From NCBI RefSeq assembly GCF_002127325.2, contig NC_035446.2, forward strand, positions 161,045,878-161,109,877: a stretch of DNA of 64,000 nt, read 5' to 3'. The notes under the pieces are model-generated. The model did not search any database. It had not been told where the DNA came from and saw only the letters and a list, made by a program, of their open reading frames with translations. Positions 45,464 through 56,663 of this stretch are shown here, in pieces. The position numbers and the translations under genes were made by a program. Position 1 is the first letter of the stretch; every line of letters starts with the position of its first letter. Origin of the DNA: Helianthus annuus. Lineage: Eukaryota; Streptophyta; Magnoliopsida; Asterales; Asteraceae.

Positions 45464-45502
45464 CTCCTTAGTAAGAAACAAAACTCCATAAAACAGCCTG
45501 CC

Positions 45503-45642
45503 GACACGGGGCCGTGCCCGGTCAACACGCCCCCGTGTTCACTCAGAAGATTCTCTGCTGATTCTGTCAGAATACGGACAAAATGTGTCAGGATTTTCTC
45601 TGCACACGGGGCCGTGTCCAGCGGACACGGGGCCGTGTCCAG
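45503..45642 (+). repeat. Two paired GC hairpins after ORF1
   Basis: Pairs at about 45505-45540 and 45604-45642 with the same CACGGGGCCGTG core. Confidence 0.85.
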
Positions 45643-46018
45643 TGTGCTGTCGTTTTCTTTAAATGCAGCCTGAATCCTGCTCATTTTTTACCACTTCACC
45701 AAGCAGAGATTCCTAGGATCTTCACATATACCATCCTAGGTAAGTGCTAAAAGAAGGTTCCTAAGGACCATCTTGTCTTTTCCACTTTTGTTCATTTCTC
45801 CTTCTTCCAAAAATTTTTCAAACCTTACCTCCATGGAAGCTTGGAAACCCATGATTCCAACCTTCTATGAAAGGTTTGTAGGAGTTTTTGCTACGGATTC
45901 TTGTCTAAAGTTAGTTCTATAACTTTGTTTTAAATTATCTAAGCTTAAAACACAATAAAAGTGTATTAAAATAATTTAAAAACCTGGAGTCGTTAGACAA
46001 AAATCTTGCAGATAGCTG

Positions 46019-46056
46019 AACACGGGGCCGTGCTCACTGAGCACGGGGCCGTGTTC
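46019..46056 (+). repeat. Paired GC hairpins before ORF2
   Basis: ACACGGGGCCGTGCTC, then GCACGGGGCCGTGTTC, about 50 bp upstream of the ORF2 ATG. Confidence 0.85.
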
Positions 46057-46106
46057 GAGGTACTGTTTTGCAAAAGTTTAGTTATCTTCGGATTATTTCG
46101 CAGAAA

Positions 46107-46535
46107 ATGGCCAGCAGAAACAGCGGAACATCTTCGAGAAATAACCGAAATGGAAGGAGGTCGTCCACGGCAGAAGATTCCCTAGTAAACTACATTTACG
46201 CTTTGAGGGAAGCCATAGACGAGATGACAGGAGTAGAAGAAGCTTTGGTGGATCGTATTAATCATCTGACGGTAGGTTTGGAGGGCTGCCTACGAGAAGT
46301 AAATCTCCTGCACCAGAGATTAAACCTTCTCGCTTCCCCGCCTTTGGTTCCGGTGATAACCCAAAGGGCGTGGAATGTAGTACCCGAGGTCATCATTCCA
46401 GCAGAATGGCACGCCATGCACCAAGTACCTCAACCGAGGGTGGTGCAAGGAGTCCCGGTGAGCGTTCCTCCTCGAGACACCGAGGAGAATGAAGCTACCT
46501 TTTACCTCCCAGGGGAGATAGAAGAATGGCTTTGA
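46107..46535 (+). CDS. Retrotransposon ORF2, small coiled-coil protein
   Basis: The frame opens upstream but the first ATG is 46107. The protein is about 142 residues, stop TGA at 46533-46535. It begins MASRNSGTSSRNNRNGRRSS, a basic serine/asparagine-rich head. Then comes a heptad-like helix from about residue 25 to 75 (YALREAIDEMTG, LVDRINHLTVGLEG, REVNLLHQRLNLL), a proline/valine-rich segment and an acidic end PGEIEEWL. No enzyme motif is visible. In position and composition it could be a remnant or derivative of gag or an accessory protein, but I do not recognise the family. It is bracketed by hairpin pairs and separated from ORF1 by about 640 bp. Confidence 0.45.
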   Translation: MASRNSGTSSRNNRNGRRSSTAEDSLVNYIYALREAIDEMTGVEEALVDRINHLTVGLEGCLREVNLLHQRLNLLASPPLVPVITQRAWNVVPEVIIPAEWHAMHQVPQPRVVQGVPVSVPPRDTEENEATFYLPGEIEEWL

Positions 46536-46828
46536 ATGACAACCGAGGAGCCATCGGCTAGAGAGAGTTACTACATCGGGAAGCTATTCCCGAAATTTTC
46601 TTAAATAAGTAGAACCCTTATGATAACCTTATGTATCCCCTAGTTTTTTTTAGCTAACTTTATGTAATCTCTCTATGATTTGCAATGCTATGATGGTTTT
46701 TATGATTGATGGTTGTCGTAAGTATAAAACACACTCATGGTGGTAATGGATGAAAAAGGGAACGAGAAAAATGGAACCATGCACGAAGAACAGAGCAACC
46801 CGACAAAAATCTCCATCACAGAAGGCTC

Positions 46829-47020
46829 AACACGGGCCGTACCCAACCAACACGGCCCCGTGCTGAGCCCCTGCAGAAAATCACCCAGTTCAGGTAACTG
46901 GACACGGGCCGTGTTCAGCGGACACGCCCCCGTGTCCAGGCTTCTGTTTCAATTCTGTAATTTTTGTTACTGGCACTTGACCACGGGGCCGTGCCCGGTC
47001 AACACGGGGCCGTGTCCAGG
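46829..47020 (+). repeat. Three paired GC hairpins after ORF2
   Basis: Pairs near 46829-46864, 46901-46938 and 46980-47018. Some first members have the shortened core CACGGGCCGT. The open frame at 46737-47030 is a product of these repeats. Confidence 0.8.
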
Positions 47021-47098
47021 ATGCCAGTAACATAAATCTTTGCTTTTTAACCCACTTTTATACATTCTAATCAACCAAAAACATTATTTTTGGACACA

Positions 47099-47131
47099 TT
47101 GAGGACAATGTGTAATTTAAGTGTGGGGGGG
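47099..47131 (+). promoter_or_regulatory. Internal polypurine-tract-like motif
   Basis: TTGAGGACAATG, then AAGTGTGGGGGGG, 1.27 kb before the 3' LTR; the same two-part motif as 32211-32247. Confidence 0.5.
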
Positions 47132-48369
47132 ATGCTAAAACCCTTGAAATTTTGCAAAATCCTAAACACAAGCCTTACACAAAACTCTATTGGAACCGCT
47201 AAACACCCCAAATTTTTTTTCAAAAACTTTTTCATTTTTTTATTTACTTGTCTTAGTTTAAGTTGGGAATAACAAGTTCTAAAAAAGGTAATATTTTTAC
47301 AAGTTTACAACCGATAGCGTCGTGATAAAAAAAAGAACCAACATAAGAAAATTATGAAACGACATAACAAGTCTAGTTAAAAATTCGATTATATATGCTT
47401 GGTCACATTAAAAAACCCATTCCCACAAAAGTGAGTTTTGAGCCTTTATTGAGCACAAAAATACACATATTTAGATTAAATGCTCATTTTTCGTTTCTTG
47501 TGTGAATAGCCGCTCGGTCCTTACAAATCTAGAACTTGCCACGACGATACATTCCCGGTCCTTACCAACTTAAACCCAAGTAAGTAAATGATGGAGGCAT
47601 TAGGACTAACCATTTTTTCTTTCAAAACCATTATTTTTCATTTTTTTTACCTACCCAAAATCCCCCTAGATAGCCCCTTTGAGCCTAAACCTTTCATTTC
47701 ATTACCCCAAAACCCTTTTTACCCACCAAAAACCTTTTTATTTTTTTTTTATTTTAGTAACAAGTTCGCTTTTTCGTAAACTCACCTTTTTATGTGACGA
47801 TCAAAAAAAAAAAAATGATGATGATGATGAAGTCAAAAACAAACAAAAGCTATAAAAGCTTGTTTGGAGAAATACTTCAAAATAAAAAGTCACTAAAAAC
47901 AAGGTACTTCACGAAAACCGACACTTGTTACGATTTTCGCCCTTTTTACTAACCACTAACCAACCACCCACCTTTAAACCCAAGCCTTCACCCAAAAAGT
48001 CCTCTTGATATTTACAAAGGTAAAAAGTTAAAAAGGAGGAGGATTGATTGCTTGGCAAGCCTATGGAAGACGTAAGTTCCGTGCCGCTCTCGAGTGATTC
48101 ACTAAAATATACACCTTCGGCCGAGTGTTGAGTGATCTCCCGTGAGGTATGTGAACTTGTATATAAATGAAATTTTAATAAGGCATGGTATGCCCAAATA
48201 AGTAATTCATCTTATGAAAAGTTCAAAATAAATCATAACGAATAGGATTGTAAATAAATAAAAATAAAACCTATAAAAACCTTGGATTCCCGACACTCTA
48301 GGACAAGCTAAAAAACTTCTCTTCTACCTATTCCATTTGGGAGTGTAAGCCACATTTAAAGAGTTTTGC

Positions 48370-48400
48370 TTGAGGACAAGCAAAAGTTCAAGTGTGGGGG
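48370..48400 (+). promoter_or_regulatory. Polypurine tract before the 3' LTR
   Basis: TTGAGGACAAGC followed by AAGTGTGGGGG, four bases before the LTR; a near repeat of the internal motif at 47099. Confidence 0.7.
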
Positions 48401-48404
48401 TATT

Positions 48405-50098
48405 TGATGTGTGTAAAATGCAACATATAAATCACATCAATTAAGGCATAAAACTAACCCTTTTTTAGTACTAATGTTGGAAAAAGAGTGTTTTTGTCTT
48501 CCTTTTGTATTTTCAGGATGAAATGAGCTCAAAATCACAAAAGAAGCAAAAAGACAACTAATTCTACCATAAATACAAGAAAAAGGAACAAAAGTGGATT
48601 GCCCGGACCCTCAACGGCACCTCCCAAGGCAAAGGAGAAGAAACAGAGTCTGAACACGCCCCGTGTCCAGCGAACACGGGGGCGTGCCCAGGAAGCAGCA
48701 GAAAAGACAAACCAGTAGAAGCTTCCATTGCCCACCACGGGGCCGTGTCCAGCGAGCACGGGGGCGTGGTGAAAGTACAGCAGGCGCATTAATTGTAATT
48801 CGCAATTACAATTAATGAAGTGAGAGAATGTCAGACGGGCACGGGGCCGTGTCCAGCGGACACGGGGCCGTGTCCAGCCTTCTGTCCAGCCTATAAATAG
48901 AGGAGCTTGGCTTCATTCTCTCTCATCCCTTGGCACACCACCTCTCTCACACTTCATCCACCACCCACCACCACCATAACACCATCATCCACCACCATCA
49001 TCCATTGTCCATCGTAGAGTGTGTGAGTCGTCTCGGGATCCAAGATTGATCGTAAGAGTTCTTGACAATCAAGGCCATGTTTGCCTAAGTCTCTTACATC
49101 ACTTGGTGAAGACAAGTGTTTAGTATAATACTTTTTATTTTTAATCTTTTGCACTTTTTATTTGGTTTTGTATTAATGACTTTAATAACTAGTTACTTAT
49201 GTTGAAGGTGATCTTTCCTTATCGTTTGTCCGTGGTGTCTTGGCATTATTTTACTGTCTATATAAAATAAAAGATTTTCACCATTCATATCTCCACGGTC
49301 TATATGGAGGTATGTTGGCTACCTGGTCGGGGGTTAAGGGAACAGTTTGGTAAGGGTCTTGCCCTTGTTCAGCGTTTAGAGGTCCTGCTTGGGACCTGGG
49401 TCAAATTTAGTAGGATCTCCTTCAATGCCCATAGGTATTGGATGGCGGGGATCCAAACTCTTTGACCCCCTCATAAGTTAACTACTATTAATACTATAAC
49501 CCGGCTATTTAGGACTGTATCCCTGCTGACTCAGACTACTTAGCCGAGGGTAACGTCACCGCCAAAAGCGGGGCCTACCACAATTTGCATTAATAACTTA
49601 ATTCATTATCTTTCAATAATCCGACCCTTTAGGATTGTATCCTTGCTGACTCAAACTACTGGGTTGAGGGTAACGTCGCCTTCAAAAGAGGGGCCTACTA
49701 CAATAACTAAGATAATCTCTTAAACAAGTGCAAAAGTGCGAAAATAATCAAAGGTTATACTAATACACGTGTCGGATCCAAGTGATTCATCTTGTCTATC
49801 TGTTTTTATTTTATTTTTATTTTCAGCATTTAGTTAGTTTTTATTTTCTTAGTTTAAAACATTTTTCTAACCTTTTTGATTTGATTAGACGTTGAGGATA
49901 AACCGGTATTAAAAGCTCTTGTGTCCTTGGACGACCTCGGTATCTTACCAACACTATACTACGTCCACGATGGGTGCACTTGCCCATATGTGTGTTTAGT
50001 GTTAGTGAATATCGTGTTTTATAAATTTAAAACTTGATTAAAAGTGTAAAAATGGCTTAAATATACATCAAAAATATATACACACCGACACACATCAC
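48405..50098 (+). repeat. 3' LTR of the 42-50 kb element
   Basis: Differs from the 5' LTR by a 12-bp TTCTGTCCAGCC insertion before the TATA box and roughly seven substitutions (for example near 49344, 49622 and 49729). Confidence 0.93.
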
Positions 50099-50929
50099 AT
50101 ACTAACGGAATGGAATATATGTACTAAATTTGTAAAAAATAGAATTCCAATTTTTCACATTGTTATCAATGTTTGTTCAAGAAGGTTAAAGACAAGATCA
50201 ACGATAGAGTTCACGTCTATTTGTTGGTGAAAGGAATGCTTTCACGGCATGGATCGATAATCAAGAGTTATGGAACAACAATGATAGATCATAGATATAG
50301 GCATATTTGTTTCTAGGAAATCATAATCCTTTTATTTGATTCAATCATTCTAGAAGTTTTAAAACTAAAATATAATCTATCACAATCAAATTCGCATTTC
50401 AAAACACTCAAAATTCAACCATTCATTATCACAACTACTCACATATATAAGCCCATATATAATCTAACCTACTTTTAATAAAGGATTCCAATTAATTCTA
50501 TATGAAATTCATAAAAACTTTTTGTTATACACTTAATTTCATATATAATCTAATCTAACTTTTAAATAATGTATATATGTGTGGACGTTCGGAGGGCAAA
50601 AGTGAAATTGCACTAATTTTAACGTTATTTCACTAAGTTTGTGAAAATAACGTTAAAAGCGGCAAACGGTTAATCATGCATCATCATCATGTGGTGGCGT
50701 TGATGGCAGAACGACAAAAGGGAACATGCACTAATCGGTCTTTGTCCCGATTGCTGAGTGTTATGTGCCTTATGTCCAAAGCTTGATACAAAACTACTAT
50801 CGAGTTGGGGGTCTTACTGAAAGCAGCCTCTACATCTTACTCTCCTCAGACTCTACTTTAGCTTTGCTATTTGTGGGATTTACCGAGTATGATGATGATG
50901 ATGATTTAGTATATACAATTAGATTTATT

Positions 50930-51338
50930 CAACCCGTATAATACACAGGGTTTATAAAGATATAATTTTTTTTATCATTTAGTTTATAAAATTACATTTA
51001 TCTAACCCGTGTAATATACAATGTTACAAAATTACATTTATTTAATCCGTGTAATACACATTGTTTTTAAAGATATAACTTTTTTTATTATTTAGTATAT
51101 ATAATTAGATTTATTCAACCCGTACAATACACGGGTTTTTATTATTTGGTATATAAAATTACATTTATTCAGTACAATACATGAGGTTCTTAGAGATATA
51201 ATTTTTTTATTATTTAATATATAAAATTACATTTGTTCAACCCGTGTAATAAACGAGATTTTTAAAGAATAATTATTTTAATTTAGTTTTTAAAATTACA
51301 TTTATTCAACCCGTGTAACACACGGGGTTCTAACCTAG
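50930..51338 (+). repeat. Tandem array of Helitron 3' hairpin units
   Basis: About seven units of 40-80 bp, each with an ACATTTATTCAACCCGTGTAA-like core and a following ACACGGG-like arm (near 50933, 51005, 51046, 51118, 51171, 51241, 51310). Only the last is followed by CTAACCTAG. Confidence 0.75.
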
Positions 51339-51395
51339 TAGTTCTATGTGCAATTTTAATTCGAATTCTTTTAGTTATAGTCGTTTGAATTCTTT
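51339..51395 (+). repeat. 57-bp direct repeat, right of the Helitron
   Basis: Second copy of 42577-42633, with one clear difference (GTC for GTA). Confidence 0.85.
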
Positions 51396-52284
51396 TAGAA
51401 AAAATAACTATAGTAATTTGAACTCTTTTAGAAAAAAAAAAAAAAAAAAAACTAGTGTAAATAAGATTTGAGTAAAAGTCGGTTTGCTTAAATCATGCCT
51501 TCAATTTCTCAACGGCTTTCGATCATAATCATGATGTTTGTGTGGGTCGCCCATTTGGATAAAGTCTTCAAGTTAAAACATCTAATCTTCTATGATTCTA
51601 GATTTCTATAACAGAAAAAAATGTGTTCTAATTTTCCATACTATTTCCTATGTTGGTAATAAATTTTATAAGGCTATCTATTGTAGGTGTGATTGAAATG
51701 CACCAAAGAGAGCGTTATTGAGATGCTAGTCCTTAATTTAAACCAGTGTTAAATGGGTAACTAAAAAAACTATAGGTTTGGGTAAATTAGTGATGAATGA
51801 TGATATTAGTTTTTTTTTTTTTTTTCAAGGGACAGAAATTAGACCTGTAAAGTTTAAAATACAGCTTTTAGTTTTTTACAATTATAATAATGTTATAAAA
51901 GTACAATTAAATAGAATAACCATAAATATTAATGACTTCATAATGGAAAAAATACCCTACAACCATCATGAAAAGTGGTCAAAGTTTTGAAAATGAAAGC
52001 GGTGATTGTGTTCAAAATCATCCAAGAAAATTCTGGTCAAAATAAGACTTCTACTTATGATTTGACGTAAAACACTTCACAAACTCAAGCCAAATCATGA
52101 GCACCAAACATGAAACTATATCATCATATAATCTTTATATATTTTTGAATCAGTTCACGATTAATTCAGCTAGTTTCTGATTCTTAGGTATCTAAAATAA
52201 TAAAATTGTCATTAATTTAAAATTTTATCACATATATAATCCTAAGTATAAATACTAGTATAAGCTATGGATTTATAAAACCAA
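51396..52284. other. Unassigned AT-rich DNA
   Basis: Poly-A run near 51430 and poly-T near 51810; no gene supported. Confidence 0.4.
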
Positions 52285-52325
52285 CTAGTTGATTTTTCGA
52301 CCCCGCGTTGAGGCGGGGATCCAAT
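52285..52325 (-). mobile_element. Helitron 3' terminus, minus strand
   Basis: The minus strand reads CCCCGCCTCAACGCGGGG, then TCGAAAAATCAACTAG and T. The 5' end is not identified. Confidence 0.6.
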
Positions 52326-52545
52326 GTCTGCAAAACGCGTGCTCATAACGACAAACGGATACTGAATATCAAAACATAGATAAAATTCATAAAAATGACA
52401 TAGTAACGATAGTTACTCCGTCCAAAAAAAAAAACGATTTTAAATAATCTGATATATAATAGTAGGACCACACGTCCTACACGTTGGAAATTCGGTTGTT
52501 TTCAGTTCAGTTCAGTTATGACGTTACTAACACTTTAAAATATGG

Positions 52546-52832
52546 ATGAGCTCGGTACCGGTAATGGCACTGAAAGTACCGATCCCGAAAATAATCAAAA
52601 TTAGGTACCGGCACCGAAAATGTTTGGTACTATACAGTATGGTATTTGAAGTTAAAAATAAGTAAATACAGGTATGGTGCTAGACCGGTGTCGAACCTAA
52701 AGTAACGATTCTGAAAACGCCAAAAGGTGGGTACCAAATTGGTATCGAAAATGATTTGCTATAGTAAATTTGGTACCGATACGATACCGGTTTGATTATA
52801 GGATTTGATACCATTTGCTCATCAATAATTTA
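52546..52832. mobile_element. GGTACCGA-rich hAT-like MITE
   Basis: It starts GATGAGCTCGGTACCGG and ends ATTTGCTCATC. The interior is dense in GGTACCGA/GGTATCGA motifs in both orientations, like subterminal repeats. The target duplication is not clear. Confidence 0.45.
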
Positions 52833-53009
52833 AATATCCAAGTTAATTTTACATGTTACAATCCATTCATTACAGAAAAAGACAAAAAAAAAGTTGTGTA
52901 TATAAAACCTCATTCAAACGAAATATAATTTACTTACCACGTGTATGAAAAACAATCTAAACGGTGCAATTACTTGCGTTGCTACGTGGCATGAGCTCGA
53001 AGGTGATGT

Positions 53010-53212
53010 TAGGAATGAGCTCGGTACCAAAAACCCCCAAAAGTGGGTAGCGGTACCGAATATACCTGGTACGACACTGACACGGTACCGGTATTTAAGG
53101 GTAAAAACCGATACCGAAAATGTAAAAAGTCGGTACCGAAAATGTACTCGGTTTGGTAATTTTGGTACTGGTACCGATACTAATACCAATACTATTAGCT
53201 TATCCCTTTGTA
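53010..53212. mobile_element. Second GGTACCGA-rich element
   Basis: It starts AGGAATGAGCTCGGTACC and ends TATTAGCTTATCCC, with repeated CGGTACCGAAAATGT inside. Followed by a 62-bp tandem duplication (TTAGCTTATCCC at 53198 and 53242). Open frames on both strands are repeat-derived. Confidence 0.45.
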
Positions 53213-53687
53213 GTGTTATTGTTAATTTGGTTTTGTTTTTAGCTTATCCCCTTTGTAGTGTTAGTGTTCATTTGATTTTGTTTTTAATGTATAGGTAATG
53301 TATAGGTAATTGTAATTCACAATTAACAATCATATGAGTTTGAAGAATCCAGTTTCAAGTGAATATTTGTTAATCCGGTTAACGATTTGATGTGTTAGTA
53401 ATTCTAGTTTAATTAAGATTTAGTAATAAAAATTTTTAATTGAATCAAAATTAAAAATATTTAGTTAAGATTCCCTCGTTAAATAATCAAACAAAATATT
53501 TTGATCCATTGATGAAGGTGAATCAAATACTTCATAAACTTTATATGAAACAAAGTGACATTGTGGATTTATAATGTTTGTTCTTATGTATCAGAAAAGA
53601 TAATTGTACATATATTAAATTATAGATCATCGGTGATATATATTTTAATTGCAAACTTAATTGGTGAACATATGTTGTCAGCAATAT

Positions 53688-53815
53688 TAGGGATGCTAAT
53701 TTGGTCTCGGGTATCGGTACTGAACCAGTATTGTATTATACTGAGCTATTTTTGTACCAATTCGGTACTTTTTGCATATTTCATAATCGATACTTTTGGT
53801 TTGATGGATCCATTC
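53688..53815. mobile_element. Third GGTACCGA-type fragment, degenerate
   Basis: AGGGATGCTAATTTGGT, then GGGTATCGGTACTGAACC and AATTCGGTACTTTTTG; the right end is uncertain. Confidence 0.3.
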
Positions 53816-54119
53816 TTGATGTTTGTTTCTTAATTATTCAAGCTCTTGCTCTTGATTTTCATATTAGAGAGAGTTATCTTGATTGACCATATAGTTGGGT
53901 TTTCATTAAAATTTTGTTGTACATAACGAACAGTGTTATAGTTAATTATGCTTATATCCGCATTTGTATAAAACTCTCATACTTGACATTGAGCAATTTT
54001 TTGGCATTATCATCTAATATCTATACAAATATACATTTTTCGTATAAAAATAAATCCACTTTTTATTGGTTTTTTGGAAATATATTTAAAATAAGCATAA
54101 TTTAGTTTATTTCTTATTT

Positions 54120-55051
54120 TTAGGACATAACAAACCCAAACCCAACAAACGAAGCAAGTCTGGGCGAAAAACAGAAGTTCTGCTGACATGGAGTCCAAGC
54201 ACGTCATGTGCCTTAACTTAAATTGGACAAGCATCTTCTGAAGGATCGTTTTAAAAGCCAGCCAAGAAGAAAGCGAGACATGACCCGTGCCTCGACCACT
54301 AGACGACAAAACTTATCTTGGAAGATTTTAGAAAATGTAGCGGGACCCACAAAACTGACCACGAGTCGTGTCTCGGGGACACGCCTCATGCCTGGCACCC
54401 AACTCAAGATCCGGTAATTTTGTCCAGGCACGGGTCATGCCTCGCCACCAGCACTATAAATAAAGGCTTTCACCTCTCTAATCTTTTGGTCAATTCTTTC
54501 CTTCCCTCCCACAACACACTCTTCTTCAATCCACTTTCTCTAATCATTGTAATAATTAGGACTTGAAAGAACAATCATTAGGTAATTATCGATCTCGTGA
54601 TGATTAATATAATCTTTCAAAGTTTGTTAAAAACTATCTTTGAAACCATGCTTGGCTAAGGTTCTTGTGGATGGGGAGTTAACTAAAACAAGCATTGGAT
54701 TAACAAGGAGGTGTGTGTGTGCTAATGACTTTATGTAAGGAATAACATATTGAAAGTGAGTTTTCTAAATCCTTAAAAACGTACTAATAACCTTGTGTTG
54801 TCGCTAGCGCGAAACATTCATGTTTTCCATGTCTATGTGGTGTCAAACATGTTAGTTGCGTGAAAGAGGGTTAGAGGTTTTGGTATAGGACTTTGGGTTT
54901 TTTAAATTCTTGCCAAAGCGTGGAGATAAGATCAAGACGCCAAAGACTTGGTTTATACTATCGTCACTACTCCTCGGGAGATAAGATCAAGTCAAGAGAT
55001 TCATAGTGATAGGTCATATAAACCCCTTATGACTATTTTTTAATTTAGTGT
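54120..55051 (+). mobile_element. Diverged LTR remnant related to the 42-50 kb element
   Basis: It has degenerate paired motifs (GACCCGTGCCTCG, GTGTCTCGGGGACACGCC, AGGCACGGGTCATGCC, 54284-54440), then CACTATAAATAAAGG and a CT-rich leader. Next come CCATGCTTGGCTAAG and AATGACTTTATG phrases in the same order as the LTR at 42832-44512. Boundaries are lost; it is interrupted at 55052 by a solo LTR. Confidence 0.4.
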
Positions 55052-56663
55052 TGTCACACCCCAACCGATGACGGAAACATCGGGGCGCGACACTGAGCGA
55101 AACAGATTGTCCAGAAGTTTCCATAACAATTACATTTACCAAATATTTTAAGTAACACGTCCCATACCATGTCATATAAGATAAAATAATTATTATAGAC
55201 AAAAATCTAGGCAAATTGTTCTGTTCCGACAACTCAGGTTTCAAAAGTACAGACAACTATTTGTTGGTCACTAAGACTCTTTCATAGCCTTGATTTCCAA
55301 GCAAATAGATACCTTAAGCACCTGTCACGTACGTTAAAATAACAGTCAATACACATAGTGTAAAGACGAGCATACAAGTTTGATATTAGCATATAGAGTT
55401 CGAAATAGTTTACGCATAACCAGCACGTACACTGAGTAAAACGAGGCATGTTAGTTATCGACATGAACCTATCGATACCAATGACTGCAGGTTGACTGCC
55501 CAAGGCAGTTCGCAATACATGATCACCATTGTAATTCATGCAAGTAATTGTCCTTAACAACCCCCGTGTGAACGGGTGCTGAGTCCAAACTATAGTACTA
55601 TCGTTGCTAAGGCAGGTAGACAACATTCCATGTGTACACATAACAAACAAGCATTCATTAAGTCACGTATAACATGCAGTAACGGTTAGCATTAAAAGTA
55701 TTGTGTAGTGTGTTCGATGTGATTTCGTATAAGTAACGTATGTAACACCCAAAAGTGCGAAAGCAAAAAGGGATCGAGTATACTCATAGCGGTTGATGGA
55801 TTGAAGGGAGCGTTTGAGAGTAAGGTTAGCCGGAATTGAGAGAAATCGAGGAAAGATGAGGAGCACGAGCTGTCCGGTCAGAGAGTTTCCAAAAGTGGAA
55901 AGAATGAAAGTGACATGGGGTATTTATAGGATTCCCTAAGTGGAAAGGGCTGGCCGGTCGGATGGCATCTCGCCCGAGTGGCAGCCCGGTCGGATGGTGC
56001 CTCGAACGGATGGCAGCCCGGTCGGATAGCAATCCGGACGGTTGGCACCTGGTTCTAGTGCTTGGCGTGACGAGTTTTGCTGTTTCGATTTCGATCGCGA
56101 GTGTTGCGATGCGATGGAGTTTCCTAATCAAATTACTTTTAATCCCAACTACTCATATCTCGCACTATCTCTTCTCCACTAATTATCATCCTATATTAAC
56201 ATACAATCATCCTTATTTCGTATTCGTTTTGCGTTTGCGATTCGATTGCGATTGAGTTCGATTGCGATTCGATTGATTACCACACATAACAATGATCAAC
56301 ATGCACAAGTAACACATAAGGCACACACACGTATAACAATCACCAAAATGCGAAATTCGAGTTGCGAGCGCGATGTGGATTAGATTAGTTCGATTAGCGT
56401 TTAGTTGACTTTATCGCATTGTTACTTCCCATTGTTTACAGTCGTAAGGCGATTCATAGCGATAAGTATACATCGATTACTGCGATTCATAATAATTACT
56501 CCACATAATACAACTAACGTAGCACATAAAATAGACTAACTATAAGTCAAAGAAGTCAAAACAGGAATTGAGCAAGGAGAGACAGATTGCAATTAGCAAT
56601 CTTTTCTTCCTTTGACTTCAATCTTGACTTTGACTTTGACTTCCGAAACACTAGGGTGTTACA
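55052..56663 (-). mobile_element. Solo LTR (1612 bp) with 5-bp target duplication, chromovirus-like
   Basis: On the minus strand it begins TGTAACACCCTAGTG and ends GGGGTGTGACA. It is flanked by AGTGT on both sides (55047-55051 and 56664-56668). No interior or second LTR is present, so it is a solo LTR left by recombination. A minus-strand TATA box is present. The TGTAACACCC start is typical of plant Ty3/gypsy chromovirus LTRs (family inference). Internal CGGTCGGATGGCAGCC-like units repeat at 55948-56050. Confidence 0.88.
55921..55930 (-). promoter_or_regulatory. TATA box of the solo LTR
   Basis: CCTATAAATA on the minus strand, about 735 bp into the LTR. Confidence 0.7.

Larger units (their letters stand above)
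42832..50098 (+). mobile_element. Full-length non-autonomous Ty3/gypsy (Tat/Athila-like) LTR retrotransposon with paired hairpins
   Basis: LTRs 42832-44512 (1681 bp) and 48405-50098 (1694 bp) have TGATGTGTG...CACATCA ends and differ by a handful of substitutions and a 12-bp insertion in the 3' copy. The 5-bp target duplication is CATAC (42827-42831 and 50099-50103). The primer-binding motif TGGCGCCGCTGCCGGGGA is at 44519. The interior holds two small ORFs, no reverse transcriptase, and eight pairs of CACGGGGCCGTG-type hairpins. It lies within the Helitron 42634-51338. Confidence 0.93.
42634..51338 (+). mobile_element. Helitron interrupted by an LTR retrotransposon
   Basis: It starts TCTATACTTACTATATAATA after A at 42633 and ends with the hairpin CCCGTGTAACACACGGGG, then TTCTAACCTAG at 51335-51338 and T. 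Without the 7.27-kb insertion it is about 1.4 kb. No Rep/helicase remains. Its 3' part is unusual in carrying about seven hairpin-like repeats (50930-51338). Confidence 0.75.

Noticed and set aside
43080..47020. CRISPR-like repeat-spacer array
   Set aside because: The repeats are short, paired, irregularly spaced and inside a eukaryotic LTR retrotransposon next to coding frames; no spacer regularity or cas genes.
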